NCBI GenBank assembly: GCA_039111635.1
Contig: JBCAQO010000003.1
Span: forward strand, 744,001 to 808,000
DNA: 64,000 nucleotides
Reading direction: 5' to 3'
Source of the DNA: Heterobasidion occidentale
Lineage: Eukaryota > Basidiomycota > Agaricomycetes > Russulales > Bondarzewiaceae
Part shown: positions 11,110 through 23,160 of the stretch, in pieces
Numbering within the stretch: position 1 is the first letter of the stretch
Layout: every line of letters starts with the position of its first letter
Made by a program: the position numbers and the translations under genes
Notes under the pieces: model-generated
Told to the model about the DNA's origin: nothing
Databases searched by the model: none
What the model saw: only the letters and a program-made list of their open reading frames with translations

Positions 11110-12454
11110 CTACAGCTTCGCCCATTTGCGCGTCGATCTCTTTTTGCTCGCCTCTCGCAGCCCGTCAGGCTCCCAGGCGCTCGCCGTGCTGTCAGGATCC
11201 ATACCCTCGGTGATGCACGCCTCGCGGACGGCAGGGACGTGTCGCAGTGCCCATGCGACGCGTGCGGCGGTCGACGGCTGATGCGGTGCGTAAACGTCAA
11301 AAGCGGGTGGACGGGCGTATGCCAGAGCAGCCGTGTGGATGAGGATCGCGCTGTACGCGCGCACGGGCGCACGCATGTAGGGGTGAGCGAACAAACATAC
11401 GAGGGCGCGGGTTGTGGTTCAGGATGGAGGAACGCACGCGGTGAGGCCGAAGACGGGCTTGATCCCGCCTGATTCTCGGCCGGTCAGGAAGCGATGCATG
11501 CGCACGAAGCGCTCGGGGCTCCTCGTCGCGCTCGCGGCTGCGCGGGAGCCCGGCCACGGCCACGGGGCGTCGCTGTATGTGTGATATTGCAGCTCGACGG
11601 CGGCGCGCTCGGCGTTGGTGTCTGTGTCTGAGCTTACATCCGCGCCGGACGCGGTGTCAGTCGCGAAGGGCGCGGACGTGGAAAGAAAGGAGGCGAGCGG
11701 GTGCGAGAAGAGGGTGTGGACTTCTGGTGTGTTGAGGATTGGCTGCGGCGGACGGGGACGCCTGGGGATAAGAGATTGGGGCTAGAGCCGTGTGAGGGGG
11801 TGTACATACGCGGACGGTGTTATCAAGGATCAGAACCACTACTCTACAGAGAAGCGGTGGTCAGCGGCGCAGCTGACCCATGAGAGGGACGAAATGCAGA
11901 CGAGACGCACGGCGTGACTAGTGTTTCATTCCCAGCAAGAAAAGGGTCAAGCACACAGAGAAGCGGTATTTTTTGTTTGTCGCGCGGTAAGCCTATCTAC
12001 AGTTGATGGCGCATGGTCAATCATTTCACTCAGAGTTTGGAGCGAGTTAGTAGAACAAGGTACCTCTTCATATGCTTCCCGCCTCTGAGCATTAGGGGAA
12101 CCGTTTTGGTTTTCGGATCAGAATGAATAAATGCTGAACATAGCGCACCGCTGCATCCTCGATGGTGGCATCCTCTCTATCCACCTTACCTCCAGGTAAC
12201 GCTGTGTCGCCGGCGTACGTTCTCAAAGTTGCCGCGCGCCTGCGACCAACACCAGCCAATGAGCACTCGCTTCAAGGAGATCCGACTGGATGTATACATG
12301 GAAGACACCTGGAAGACACACCTACCGGCTCAATAGTACGTACAGATCTCCCATCCGCCCGACGAAAAGCGCGACGAGCACCGCTGCCCTACGCGACCGA
12401 GGGTACGGCAGCACAGGCCTCGATATGCGCAGCGGCGCTAGATTCTGGAGCGCG
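11110..12454 (-). CDS. Nudix hydrolase, coenzyme A diphosphatase type
   Basis: Minus-strand exons are 12454-12326, 12239-12149, 12084-12064 (21 nt, RREAYEE), 11996-11911, 11843-11810, 11742-11438 and 11350-11110. All internal junctions are in phase with GT-AG sites. The joined protein has the subfamily motif LRTYAGDTALPGGKVDRED, which matches the LRxHxGxxxxPGG signature of NUDT7/PCD1-type enzymes, followed by the Nudix helix RREAYEE-IGLP. Flanking segments AAVLVALFVGRMGDLYVLLS and VVVLILDNTVR form the beta core, and PERFVRMHRFL with a C-terminal helical region completes the domain. These enzymes split CoA and its oxidised or acyl forms to 3',5'-ADP and phosphopantetheine, usually in peroxisomes or mitochondria. 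The first exon, with the start codon, was not found upstream of 12454, so the 5' end is open. The C-terminus ends KKRSTRKWAKL with no obvious SKL-type signal. Confidence 0.8.
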
Positions 12455-13748
12455 CTACGAAATCAGACACAAATGGTTTAGAAAGGAAAGCAAAGATGTA
12501 TGATGCCATAAATGAATGTGGTTAGTAGACGAACGTTTTGGACTCGCGCTTGAGGGGATGTGGTGTGCCATGAAGTGATGCCTTTGAGCGATGGAACTTG
12601 AACAAATCGGTCTTTTCAGAACTAGACCTAAGCTTTGACGGCATGTACAGAAACCAGAACCAGAAGAAATGGAGGGTTGCAGAAAAAGGCAAGTGCTTGC
12701 TGAAACTGCCCGCAGGCAGGCAGGTTCGGAATGCTAACGGAATTCGGAAACTGGGTGTCCCCTTTGTTAACTGCTCCCCGCAATCCAGGGTAATTATGTG
12801 GCTCAATCACATGTCGTGGATTACACTACGTACACTGCTGCTTACACCACTGACGAATACTGTTCTTCGTTCCTACAAGACTGTTTGACTATCCGTTACT
12901 CCTACACGGAGTGACAGGGCTCAAGAGTATCCACGCAAAAAATACGATGATGATGATGATGATCATTATTCGACAAGCAGTGGGATAGGTCCAAGAAGCG
13001 TTCGTCGCAAACGCCGCCGATTCCGGAGTAGTAGCATCGCTAACGCTTACATTGCATCGTCGTACCTCAGCTTGGCCGCGGCGTGTGCTATGCCACAGCA
13101 AACGCTGTGCCCTGGGATTACAATAGAGGCACGAGCGGGTTGGTTCGGTGTTAGGTTTCTTTCAAGCCCTTACTTCGTTTTCTGTCTGGAAGGGGATGTC
13201 AACGGACGAGGTGACAGATCGGGACCCAGGTCAACTTTGAGTGGTAGCTGATAGGAGGCACAAAGCCGGTAAAGCGGTCAGTATCCTTAGCTTCCGGCTT
13301 CCAGCATCGCTCAGAAGATCTGCAGATGGGGGTGTCATCGCTCGAAAGATACTGTCAATCCCCGATGAAGCTCGACCATCTGTGATGCCGTTGGAAGACC
13401 GAAGGACGAGAAATCAATGCAAGTTCTTCGAGATCGCGAGCAACGGCACCCGCTGTTGTCGATAGTGCGAACAGCTCGCGGGATTATATTTTCGAGCGGA
13501 AGATCAAAGAGTTGACTGACAGAAGTCGAGAAACACCGTGTCTGTGGGAAGGACATGGCATTGCACGTAAAGGAATGCCCAAAGCATACCTATTTTCCGC
13601 CGCAGCTGAGGTGCACACGAGTTGCGACAATGCTTATGGAGTGGACCATCATCCGGACATGTCTAGTGAATAGAGCTACAAAAACATTGAGAACGAGCAA
13701 GGTGACACATTACAACAATGAAGCAAACGAAATGTCGCGCAGAATCGG
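12455..13748. other. Intergenic, about 1.3 kb
   Basis: Between the Nudix gene 5' side and the phosphatase 3' end. It should contain the missing first Nudix exon and its promoter, but no candidate stood out. A short GAT repeat lies at 12946-12963. Small ORFs show no conserved features. Confidence 0.45.
12946..12963. repeat. (GAT)6 microsatellite
   Basis: Six tandem GAT units in intergenic sequence, followed by ATT-rich bases. It may be length-variable between strains. Confidence 0.8.
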
Positions 13749-15201
13749 CTACAAAAATAGTCCGCTGGTGGCCTTTTCAAAGGTATAGAGCGCACATCCT
13801 ATTGTCCACGATGTTCGTCAGCAACCTCAACCGGAGAAGTAAGCAAACAGGAGGATATTACCGATGGGGCATGCTGGAAAACCTTGTATTCTTGTGCAAG
13901 ATGTTCGTCAAGTTCCAAGATTGACGCCACGTTGCCGCATCTGGAAGTGGCATGATCAGCGCAAACTCGTCGAAGGAGCCACCAGGAACGTGACTAACCG
14001 ATAGCAATAATTGGGCGCGCTCCAGACAGTGACAATAGTCTGATCAAACATAAGCTTGTAGCCTTCCATCGCAAGCTGATGCGCCCGCGCAATCAGGTCT
14101 ATTGAATTATTGTGCGCGAACGCCTTAGTGATGTCTGCGCCAAAGAGATACCCAGCGCCTCGAGGAGAGAGACCCCAACCGGAAATATCTGCGAGGTGGG
14201 TCGCGACGTTTCACGTCAGAATATGAACACTACCAGCCAAGAAAGCGCGCGCTTGCCATCGGGGTCTGACCAGAGAAGGTCGCACATAGCCCCGTCGTGG
14301 GGTACTTCTTGTTTTCTGTCGATCGCACGTATCTTCGGTCCGACGGAGACACCGTGAATGTGAGACCTGGCGGCACGAGACCATGAGAAAGGAGAAGCGG
14401 AACGCACCTGATCAATGCCTTGCAGTGTGGCTGAGGCCGCCATGCACGCAGAACACTCGCCCATCCACAATGGCACCGAGTGCTAGGTAGTCGAACACTT
14501 CGCAGCACCAACGCCATACGTTACTGCTTCCGTACTTCCTCTGACACTCGTCGTAGAAGCCGTACACCTGCGTGATTTGACGGGACTCATGGTTTCCTCG
14601 GATGAGTGTAATGCGATCAGGGTGGCGCACTTTGAGCGCGAGGAGAAGGAGGAAAGTCTCGACGCTATAGAAGCCTCGGTCGACGAAGTCGCCTGTCCAG
14701 TACCGGTCAACCCACCCACATCAACGACGCGAAGAGGGCGTGTGCTTACCCATGAAGATATAGTTGGTTTCCGGACATGTGCCTCCAATTTTGAAAAGCT
14801 CCATCAGGTCAAAAAACTGCCCATGGATGTCACCGCATATCTGAGAGCAGAGAAAATGTCGTAAGGAACAGTCCCTGCACGTCCACGGCAAAGAGCTACG
14901 GCGGAACAAAGACTCGTGCGTACCGTCACTGGTGAGTCCACAACCTGCACATTGCCCTCCTCAACGAGTATCTCCCTCGCCTTGATGCATAGCCTCTTGA
15001 CCTGCTCCTCCGAGATCGGTTCGCACTGCACCAGCTGCTCGATCTGCCTGCGCGTAGGGAGCCAGCCACCGCCGACAGAGATGAAATCAGCACCACTGTC
15101 ACAAAGTTTTCAAGCATAATATAGCACTATGTAATGGAGTTGGGGAGAACGAGTCTGCGACGATTTACCTGCGCGGCTCACCTGTCTAAATCACTCGGCA
15201 T
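13749..15201 (-). CDS. PPH3: PP4-type Ser/Thr phosphatase catalytic subunit
   Basis: Minus-strand exons: 15201-15182 (MPSDLD), 15047-14924, 14840-14750, 14692-14408, 14332-14257, 14188-13999, 13940-13862 and 13798-13749. The protein carries the PPP-family metal and phosphate-binding motifs [21 protein letters not shown] and [18 protein letters not shown], then [43 protein letters not shown] and [23 protein letters not shown] and the start MxxDLDRQIEQL favour PP4c/Pph3 over PP2A, Sit4/PP6 or Ppg1. In yeast this enzyme reverses the DNA-damage checkpoint, for example on gamma-H2A. The intron at 14256-14189 uses a GC donor (GCAAGC). Two spots need base corrections: after GGLS (about 14430), and in the final exon, where one T is missing so that the conserved terminal ADYFL reads ADYF plus a frame slip. 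Confidence 0.88.
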
Positions 15202-16064
15202 TCCACTCGAAGGTTGTCGCGTCGGTGAAACGCAGTCTGCCTCCGTCAGAAAGCGTCGCGCGGGCTGACGTAATGCCACCTCTGGGCGTCTGGTAACGAG
15301 CACCTTGCCCCTTGCCAGTCCCTTGCCCATTGTTGCATTCGCAGTCCTCCAAAATCCAAAACAGCTTTTTTTAATCATAGAAGACACATGCACATAAGGG
15401 CCACCGACATAGCGTAGACACAAATTTATCTACCTCCATTCCTCTAGGCATCATACGAACAGATAATACAGGCAGAAGCAGCACGATGGACAGCAATCGG
15501 ATGCGGGGTAGGAAGTTGGAACTCAAAAACGTTACAGTCGATCAGATCAGATAAATAATGGTGATAGGAGAGGACGAGCGCAGCAAACGAATCACTGGCA
15601 GCATCCTAACTCAAGCATACAAAAAAGCAGCAATTGAAAGAAGATAGCATCTGGGTAGAAGGAAGAGCAAGATAGAGAGGGATGGAAATCCAAAGAAAAT
15701 AAGATGAAACGTGATAGAAAACGATACACGGCGCTTCGGATGTGACGCACGATGCTTGCTCAAAACGCGACCTGGGCCACGCCCTGCCACGCCCCGGCGA
15801 GCAGCGCGTAATTGAGCAACGGATAGTGCCGTGTGGGGGAGAAACTTGACCAGACGAATGAACCGGTGTAAAGCACAAATGGGGGTGGAATGCGGGCGGG
15901 GATCTAGAGGCTGTGCGGGGGCAACAAACGAGATAGTACCAAATCTCGTTGCGTGACGATAGATGGGGGTACGCTAACGCCTATGCTCATCGCACGTCCA
16001 AAGTAGGTCCCGCCCCGAACTCCACATCAGTTTGTGCAAGCGAGCGTACTTTCGCACAGCCCGC
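15202..16064. other. Intergenic upstream of the phosphatase
   Basis: About 860 bases between the phosphatase start and the end of the C2H2 gene, both on the minus strand. A-rich tracts occur. No conserved coding segment or repeat was found. Confidence 0.5.
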
Positions 16065-17608
16065 CTAACCAGGCCCTCTCAGTGTACCTCTGGGTGAGCG
16101 ACCGCGCCGTAATGCATGTGTGACGACACCATATGTGGGAATGATCCAATGTGCTGATGGTATACATGAGTGTTCCGAGGGGTGGGCGTACACGAGGTCA
16201 TGGGTGTGAACGAGAGAACTCGTGCCTCGAGACTCATGTGCGCCTATTGAGTTACTGACGCCGTATGCGGGTGTGGAATGGCCAGAGTTGTAAGAAGACG
16301 AGTATGAGTGCGCATCATCCGGGGGCGGTGATTCAGATTGCGATGGCCCAGATGAATGTCCGTAGCTGAGCGAGGCGTATATGGAAGACCGCGTAGCAAA
16401 GGACTCAGCTGCGGGTTGCAAGAGAACAGCGTCATGCCGCAATGCGCCCATGTGTTGGGATTGACCGTTCGAGGTAGAAATAGGCGCTCCTTGAAGCGCC
16501 GGTGCCTCATAGGCCCCATACGGACTGAAGGAGACGGCGGCCGAAGGCATCCCACTAGCCAGCGCGCTCGAGCTCCCTAGCTCTAAAGCAGTGCTCGAAT
16601 AATAAGGATACTCTCCACCTTGAGGTTGTTGGAACGTCATGCTGCCGGAGTACGGACTGTGCATAGGTGGCCGATGTTCCGAGAGTGGACTTTCGGTTGC
16701 CATCAAGGGAGACTCTGAATGGTATGATGCAGAGCCGTTCTCAGAAGAGGGCGATGATCGTTCTGATGTGATGTCGGGCGCGGCAGGGAGATGGGTAGGG
16801 GAATGCGCCGACGTGAGCGCTGGGGGCGAGTCCGGAGTTGGGAGCTCGGGCTGGGAATGAAGAGGAATGCCCGAATGCGCCACATCAACCGTAGAGAAGA
16901 CGGCTGGGGAAGGATATGCCATCTCAAGTGCGGGAGGAGTGGTGGGAGGGGAGTCGGGCACGGGAGGGATCCTCGGAATCGGAAGAACAACTGAGTATTT
17001 GGAGCGCTTTTTGGTACCACCTGTTTCGTCACCCAAAGCGCGCGCTAAGGCAGAACGTGATGCAGAACCTGAGCTTCTACGGGAACCCGGCGACAAATGG
17101 ATACGATAGCTGAAAACGTGTTCCATCATCAACAAAAGGACGATAATGGCGGGATAGAACGGTGATGGAGTGGGCGCGCATTGGTCCGAGTCGAATGGGG
17201 ATTCCACGGGGGAGGGAATGTGAATGTCAACACTCACTGCTGCTGAAGGTTGTCCTGTCTAGAGCATCGCGTCTCGCATCCAGGGAAAGGGCACTTGTGG
17301 TTACGCTCTCCGGTATGGACACGGGCGTGTCTAGACAAGTGTCCGCTGGTCGTGAAAGCCTTGTGACAGGTTGTGCAGATGTGTTTCTTTTTCAATGTGG
17401 ATGGTTCGGTTGTGTCACTGGAAGGTGATTGCGATTGAGGCGGCGAGCTAGGAAGGGCGGAGGACTGGAATTCGATATCAGAGCAATATGGGGAGCGAAA
17501 GTATGCTTCTTCTGGGATGCCTTGGAACGTCGCGCGAGAGAGATTGTGAGATGACTGTGGATAAGGAGAAATTACATGATCTTGCTTTGAGAGTTGTTGG
17601 CGAGGCAT
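16065..17608 (-). CDS. C2H2 zinc-finger transcription factor, NRG-like
   Basis: Two exons, 17608-17238 and 17109-16065 (GTGAGT donor, TTTTCAG acceptor), give 471 residues. Two adjacent C2H2 fingers lie at residues 78-98 (CTTCHKAFTTSGHLSRHARVH) and 106-128 (CPFPGCETRCSRQDNLQQHY, then RIH). They are joined by the classical TGERNHK linker, and the intron falls inside the second finger. This finger pair with the following LSPGSRR resembles Nrg1-type fungal repressors of glucose- and stress-responsive genes, so a DNA-binding repressor is the likely role; target genes cannot be inferred. The remainder is Ser/Pro/Tyr-rich and likely disordered, with a basic KKRSKYS segment that could be a nuclear signal. 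MPRQQLSKQDHVISPYPQ is taken as the start because it is the first ATG of the finger-coding frame. Confidence 0.85.
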
Positions 17609-20448
17609 GAATTAGAGGAGTTGAGGAAGGATAAGGCTGGATAGGAAGGGAATCATATAGAGAAGTGATCCCGGCACACTAGGAAACCAGAAAGGAGGAA
17701 ACGAAAGAAGGGAAAGGAAGAATGATGCGTTATGAAGGAAACAGAGAGGGCCTCCAGCCTGTGGCGGCGGCGGTCGAAGGCGATGGCAGAGCCGTGTCGG
17801 ACTCTGCGGCTGAGTTAAACGTATGCTGTCCGGCAGCCTGGTCCCGAACGACCGCGGACTTTCAGAAGCATAGGCACCCTTCTCCACCTCCAAGCGCGCT
17901 GATCTCGCTCAAACACACTCCCCTCTCTGCGCCTCTTCTTCGACTTACCTCCTTTTCCTGTCTTGACGCACAGGCGCGATCACCACGTGAGACTCTCGCT
18001 TGGATAGCCCTCGCCTATCCCAGGACAACGACCGTCGGTCGTTCATTGGGCGCCATGATCTGCGGATCAAAACTTACCTTCGCACGAGGTGCCCAAATTA
18101 GACAGGTTTTCAATGGCGAGCTACGCGCTTTTTTAACGATTCCATTTGGCCGATTTTTGACCGCCCATGAACTTTTATTTGATGAAATCTTGCGCCACAT
18201 CCATCGAGCATAAGCACACCATCGAAATCTTGAAAGCTCAGGTGAAAAGAATAGCACACTGAAGAATCCGCTTAGTTTCCGACGGACCGACTTGAACGGA
18301 TCCGTTGGACGGGTTCCAGTCCTTGCCAACGCTGTTGGAGGCAGACGCGCATTGAAGCTGTCTAACGGCACACAATTATCACACGTCCTTCAAGGTATGT
18401 CTATCATATGACACGAGGAGTTCAGGCAGGTCAAGGACTTACCCAACTCACAACGAACCACAATTTACCTCCGCAATACTTCCGCCGATCGATTGTCGAC
18501 GGCATGATTATCCATGTCACGAACATGAGAGTCTGTCAACAAGTACCATGTGAACCCCCGTCGTTTTCACCAGTTCGTTGTTAACGGAGGGTCTCAGAAG
18601 CATTAGTGCTCTCGACGAAGAGAAGGTTGATCATGACTGCCTGTCGTATAACACATGGACACTCCACGCATGAGCAATGCCTTTACTAGAAGTTCATGTT
18701 CGATAGGGGTAAAGGCTTGCGTCTGCCCCGCTTTCGGCAAGCACCTAAACGCATATAGGATTTTGTCTGGAACTATCTGGAGGTAATGATTAACAGCGAG
18801 AATAAAGAATACGATAACAGACAGAGGTCTGATAGAGCCTGGATTAGCGCCCAGCGCCCAAAAGAACGCCCAACGGGTAAGAGCTAGAGGGATGGGCACC
18901 AGGGGAATGGCGTTGAGATTCTAGATGGATACCGGCAGTGCTAGTAATCAAGGAAATGACGAGTGGCCAAAGAGCTGAGTCGCGTATATGTGATGCTTGT
19001 TGCCATAAATTTCTCCGATCTCCTGTAGGACCTTTCATATTTCCGAGCGAGCTCGTGCTCTCTGAGGATGCTATTGGAGAAGATTTGTTGGTGCATGATC
19101 GAGGGTGAAGCAGACATGTCGACATGTTTCACGCACTGACTGTGTGCTCCGCACAGAGGAACCCGCCATTTGCCCAGTTACGACATGATTAGGTTAAATA
19201 CCGTCAGGTAGCAAAGTACCTTGGAGATTCGATTAAGGTTAGAGATTTGAGTACGGGCTGAACCTAGGGTGATCTGGAGCAGAACTGCGCTCAGTCGATA
19301 GATATGATACGGGATGCTCAGGAATGTATCACATATCACAGAATCCAGAATGGCAACACAGTAACGCAGTCCAGCTGGAGAGATGATTGGCGTTGTGTCA
19401 ATGAGCCTTGTAGGATAGACGCTGTAATCAGAACTGTGTCGGGCTCCACCCTGTAGTGCCGTTGACCGACTCTTCGTGCTCCTCAATGCTCTGCAAAGGA
19501 CTGGTCTTTAGTACCACACCCTGCGGCTTGAGCGCCGCCATTATGAAGGCCGTGCGAGGAGGAGTGACGAGGGGGCAATAGTCCCTAGTCTCTACCGTGC
19601 GATTCGATCCGATCCTGTGAAAGCATTGCCTCGCCCCTTGCTCGCAGGGATGCAGCGAGCGACGCTCAAGGTCCCTGCACTAACCGTCGGTAGCTTGAGA
19701 CGGAGTTCTGTGAGAGAATTCCTAGAGCACAGATGTCAGTCACTTGCTATGAGTAAGATGCTAAAGGCGTTGTGTTCTACCCGCTGCTACTAAGTCTCGA
19801 AAGCGCCCAGTGATACGATAAATACAATAAAAATTTTTGATTAGAAATTTGCCTTCGAAGCGCGCGCCGGCCTTGTGAGACTGCCACCTAGGGGACCGCA
19901 CTATGCATTTGCCATTTCAGGCCATTTCTGGACGGACTATTTCGCTGAGCTACTGGAGATCTGGACTGATGAGTTTGTACGTTGTGAAGTACTGAGTTCT
20001 GAGATCTTGAGGTTGAAGTCCGCAGCTCAAACGTACGGGTCACTGCAAATCTCTGCAAATGATGTCAAGTCTAAAAGTCGCAAAATCATTAAGCGCGCAA
20101 GACGAGAAGTAACGATCACGTGATCGTCATACATCCAGCATTCGTCAATTGAGTCAGTCACTTGCGACCGTCTTCCTCATTCTGAGGTCGTTCACCTCGC
20201 TCGAAACTTCCTTCATCTCTGAGAGAACTGCGTTCATTACCGGTATATATCTATCTAAATTGGCTGCCTTTGAAAGGTCTGAAAAGAAAAGTTCAGTGTG
20301 TCCTAGATTCTGACACGTGAGGTGATGTGTTGACAATAGGATACAGAATTAGACATCCATCTACTACTGGAGGAACGCATTTTCAAACATTGTGGGCGCT
20401 GTTACATTCCTGGAGCTCACTACATGCAGTGCTAACTCTTTGCCCAGT
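17609..20448. other. Long gene-free region, relatively AT-rich
   Basis: About 2.8 kb between divergently transcribed genes. Base composition drops in GC from about 18.2 kb onward. ORFs are short, lack conserved motifs and do not join by splicing into anything recognisable. No terminal repeats or transposase motifs were seen. It could hold long promoters, a non-coding RNA or decayed mobile DNA. A 16-base palindrome at 20112 is listed separately. Confidence 0.5.
20112..20127. promoter_or_regulatory. Perfect 16-bp palindrome with a CACGTG core
   Basis: ACGATCACGTGATCGT is its own reverse complement. It contains a CACGTG E-box, the site type bound by bHLH regulators in fungi, and lies about 320 bases upstream of the coiled-coil gene start. 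A regulatory role is inference only. Confidence 0.4.
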
Positions 20449-23160
20449 ATGACTTCATCCGAATCACCCCCGCCATCCCCCATTCTATCTCACGCGACGC
20501 GTCGGGAGGCTATCCATAGGCAAGGACGTATACAACGCTCGAGCTCTACATCCAATCACCGTCTTTCCAAAGACCATGGCGGCTCACCCAATCGCGACCT
20601 CGCCCGAATGCTGCTCTATGAAGAACGCGAGGCGAAGGATCTTCGGAGGATGCTTCTGACTATCACGGAGCAGTTGAGGCAAGAGTCGCATCGAGCTGAC
20701 GAGAACGAACGGCGAGCCAAGGAAGCCATATTCCGCTTCAAAGCTGTTGAGGAGGCCAGAGCGACTGCGCAGGCCGAAGCTGCCAAAGCTAATGAGGAAC
20801 TGCGAATGTACAAACTGCAGTTGGAAACTGCACAGCGCGAAATCAACAAGGCACAAGAAATACTGGATTCCGTTGAGGACCAGCGATATGAGGCAGAGGC
20901 AAGCGCAGCTCGGGCAAGGACCACGGCTAGGAAGCTGAAGGAGCAACGGCTGATTGACTTGGCACGAGAGGAAGGAAGGAGAATTGGGATGCAGGAGGGT
21001 ATATCCAGAGGGAGGCGTGTTGGTTTCGAGAACGGGAGGGTTGCTGGATTTGAACAGGGGCGGTCAACAAATGGGGGACGTGCCATGTTCCTCTCGGACG
21101 AGCTCGACGACACTGCATTGTATGAACCCGACGCAGACCTTGAAGACCCTCCTCTCACTCCCATCGATCCCATCGAGGAGCCCATGCTCAACTTCCCTAC
21201 CCCACGGCCTACTGCACCTCCTGACCCCGTTCCCGAACGTATTTCACCACCCAGGTCACGTACTTCTTCGCGCGCACCATCAGTCATGACACAAGAACCT
21301 CCTCCAGCAGCTGTTCCTTCACCTTCTTCTGGAATTCACCCCACAATCACTCACAATATAGCGTCACCTGTCCGGCATCCACAGAACTTCATTCCGCCCG
21401 AGGGCTACATACCCCGCGCAGACCCAGACTCTATGATTCGGCTGCCGCCGCCGCACGAGATGCAACGGGCCCCTCCCACACCTGAAAGCGTTTTACGTAG
21501 AATTCCCGAAGAAGGGTCTCCTCTCATGATTCCCAACCCATCTTCGCGCCCGTATCCTTCCGAGACATCTAGCGTGCGCCGTGATTTTCCACATAGGCGA
21601 CCTGTCTCACCGGAATCGCAAGGTTCCACGACGATTTCTCAGTTCGAACTCGTTAGTGAACCCTCTATGACACGACCTTCTCGAAATCGACCGCTCTCGA
21701 CTGGTTTGAGTGTCATTCAAGAAGTTTCAAGTGGCTATCCTAGTCCAGCTAATGGTACAAGGAGCCTTGCAGGCGACACGCCCTCTCGACCTCCTTCTGT
21801 GAGCACCATAGATGACTTTCTCGCTGATCAATTTTTGCGACTGACGTTCAGCCAGACCGCTCGCGGTAGTCCTCTTCCCGTCATGATGCCCGTGACAACA
21901 CCGGCCCCCCAGCCTTTCAGTGTGAACATAGCAAATCTCGAGGAACAAAGTCGCCACATCTACCGGCGACCAAGCTATTCATCTTCGTCTGAGTCAACGT
22001 CTCAAAAGCATGGTAGTGCATCGAGAACGCCTGCAGGCTCCGACAATAGGAGCTTGAGGAGTTTGAACAACAGAGCAAGTTCGTCCATACCTGACATCAC
22101 AATACAACCGCCGGTATGATGACTTGATGCATTTAAATATCCCATGATTCTGAAATTTGCCCTCGGGTTCTTTTTCACTTAGTCGCGTCCTTCCTCCCAA
22201 ACACCCCAAGCAACGCCAGCCGTTGCCCATGGGGACTTTTTGAGCGCTGAGGATGCCGCGAACCGTCCGATTCAGCCCCCCGAGCCCGAGCCTGTTCAAC
22301 CCAGCCCCCGTTCAATGGCACCAGAAACTGCGGCGAGCCCTTTACCGAATGGTGAATTGCCTCCTGGATTTATTCCTATGGGCCCACCAGTGTCTGCTCC
22401 GACTCCATCACAGTCGTCGCATACCATGTCTGCCTATACTGGCGTTGGAGTGCCTTTGCCACCGTCAGCTACATCAACTTTTTACCAGTTACCGTCCGAA
22501 CCAGGATCGCGCGCCGGACGAGGCACGTCTTCTGTATCCGGCATGTCCGGTGGGCAGCCTACATCTCGCTCTCGCCGGTCCAGACACGGTGGTTCCACTT
22601 CTGATCCCGTTATGGTCCCATTGCCCCCAACTGCGGCGTCATCCTCGATTGTTTTACCGCCGCCAGACTTACTCTCTCAACCGCACGGTGATTCCACCAG
22701 TTCCACCTCCACAACTTCAGAAGACGAGGCTGTCAGATCGAGTATTGCGTCCAGCTCTGTGGATACGCTCACTACCCCACCGATGCGTAATAGGAAAAGC
22801 TTGTCAAAAGCCAGAAGTCCTGCCTATGATGCCGCGCCTATCCCTACCGGCGTTGAATACCCAGCTACACCTTCCGTCCGCAACTCAACACCAGGCAACG
22901 CCGCAAGAGCGCCTCTTCCGCCTTCCACGGCTGCCGGCACCCCACGGACGACATCTGCATTCACCCTACATCACAGTGGTGTCAATATCAACGCGGGAAT
23001 GACTCCCGGCGTGCGCCACTCGTCCTTGCGCAGCGGTGGCAGGGAACCTAAGGTTCATCATCGTCATTCCTACAAACGCTTCGATAGTGATGCTTACTTG
23101 GACCCGGCTTACCTTGCCAGTTCTGACGACCTCCATGAAACTGATGACAGCTCACGATAG
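20449..23160 (+). CDS. Coiled-coil protein, paralogue of the gene at 5246-7896
   Basis: Two exons, 20449-22113 and 22183-23160 (GTATGA donor, CACTTAG acceptor), give 880 residues with no frame problem. After a Ser-rich start (MTSSESPPPSP) comes a long coiled coil at about residues 55-215: REAKDLRRMLLTITEQLR, EELRMYKLQLETAQREINKA, YEAEASAARARTTARKLKEQ. It ends in Gly/Arg repeats (GRRIGMQEGISRGRRVGFENG). The remainder is Pro/Ser-rich and disordered, finishing SSDDLHETDDSSR. The coiled-coil motifs, their order and the Gly/Arg exit match the minus-strand gene at 5246-7896, so the two are paralogues. A cytoskeletal or scaffold role is possible but unproven. Its 3' two thirds recur at 29172-30861 through the contig overlap. 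Confidence 0.8.

Noticed and set aside
12522..12806. 95-residue minus-strand ORF as the Nudix first exon
   Set aside because: No donor in the required phase leads to 12454, and the sequence has no resemblance to Nudix N-termini.
22253..23002. 249-residue open frame inside the coiled-coil gene
   Set aside because: Out-of-frame shadow of the Pro/Ser-rich second exon; low complexity with no conserved motif.
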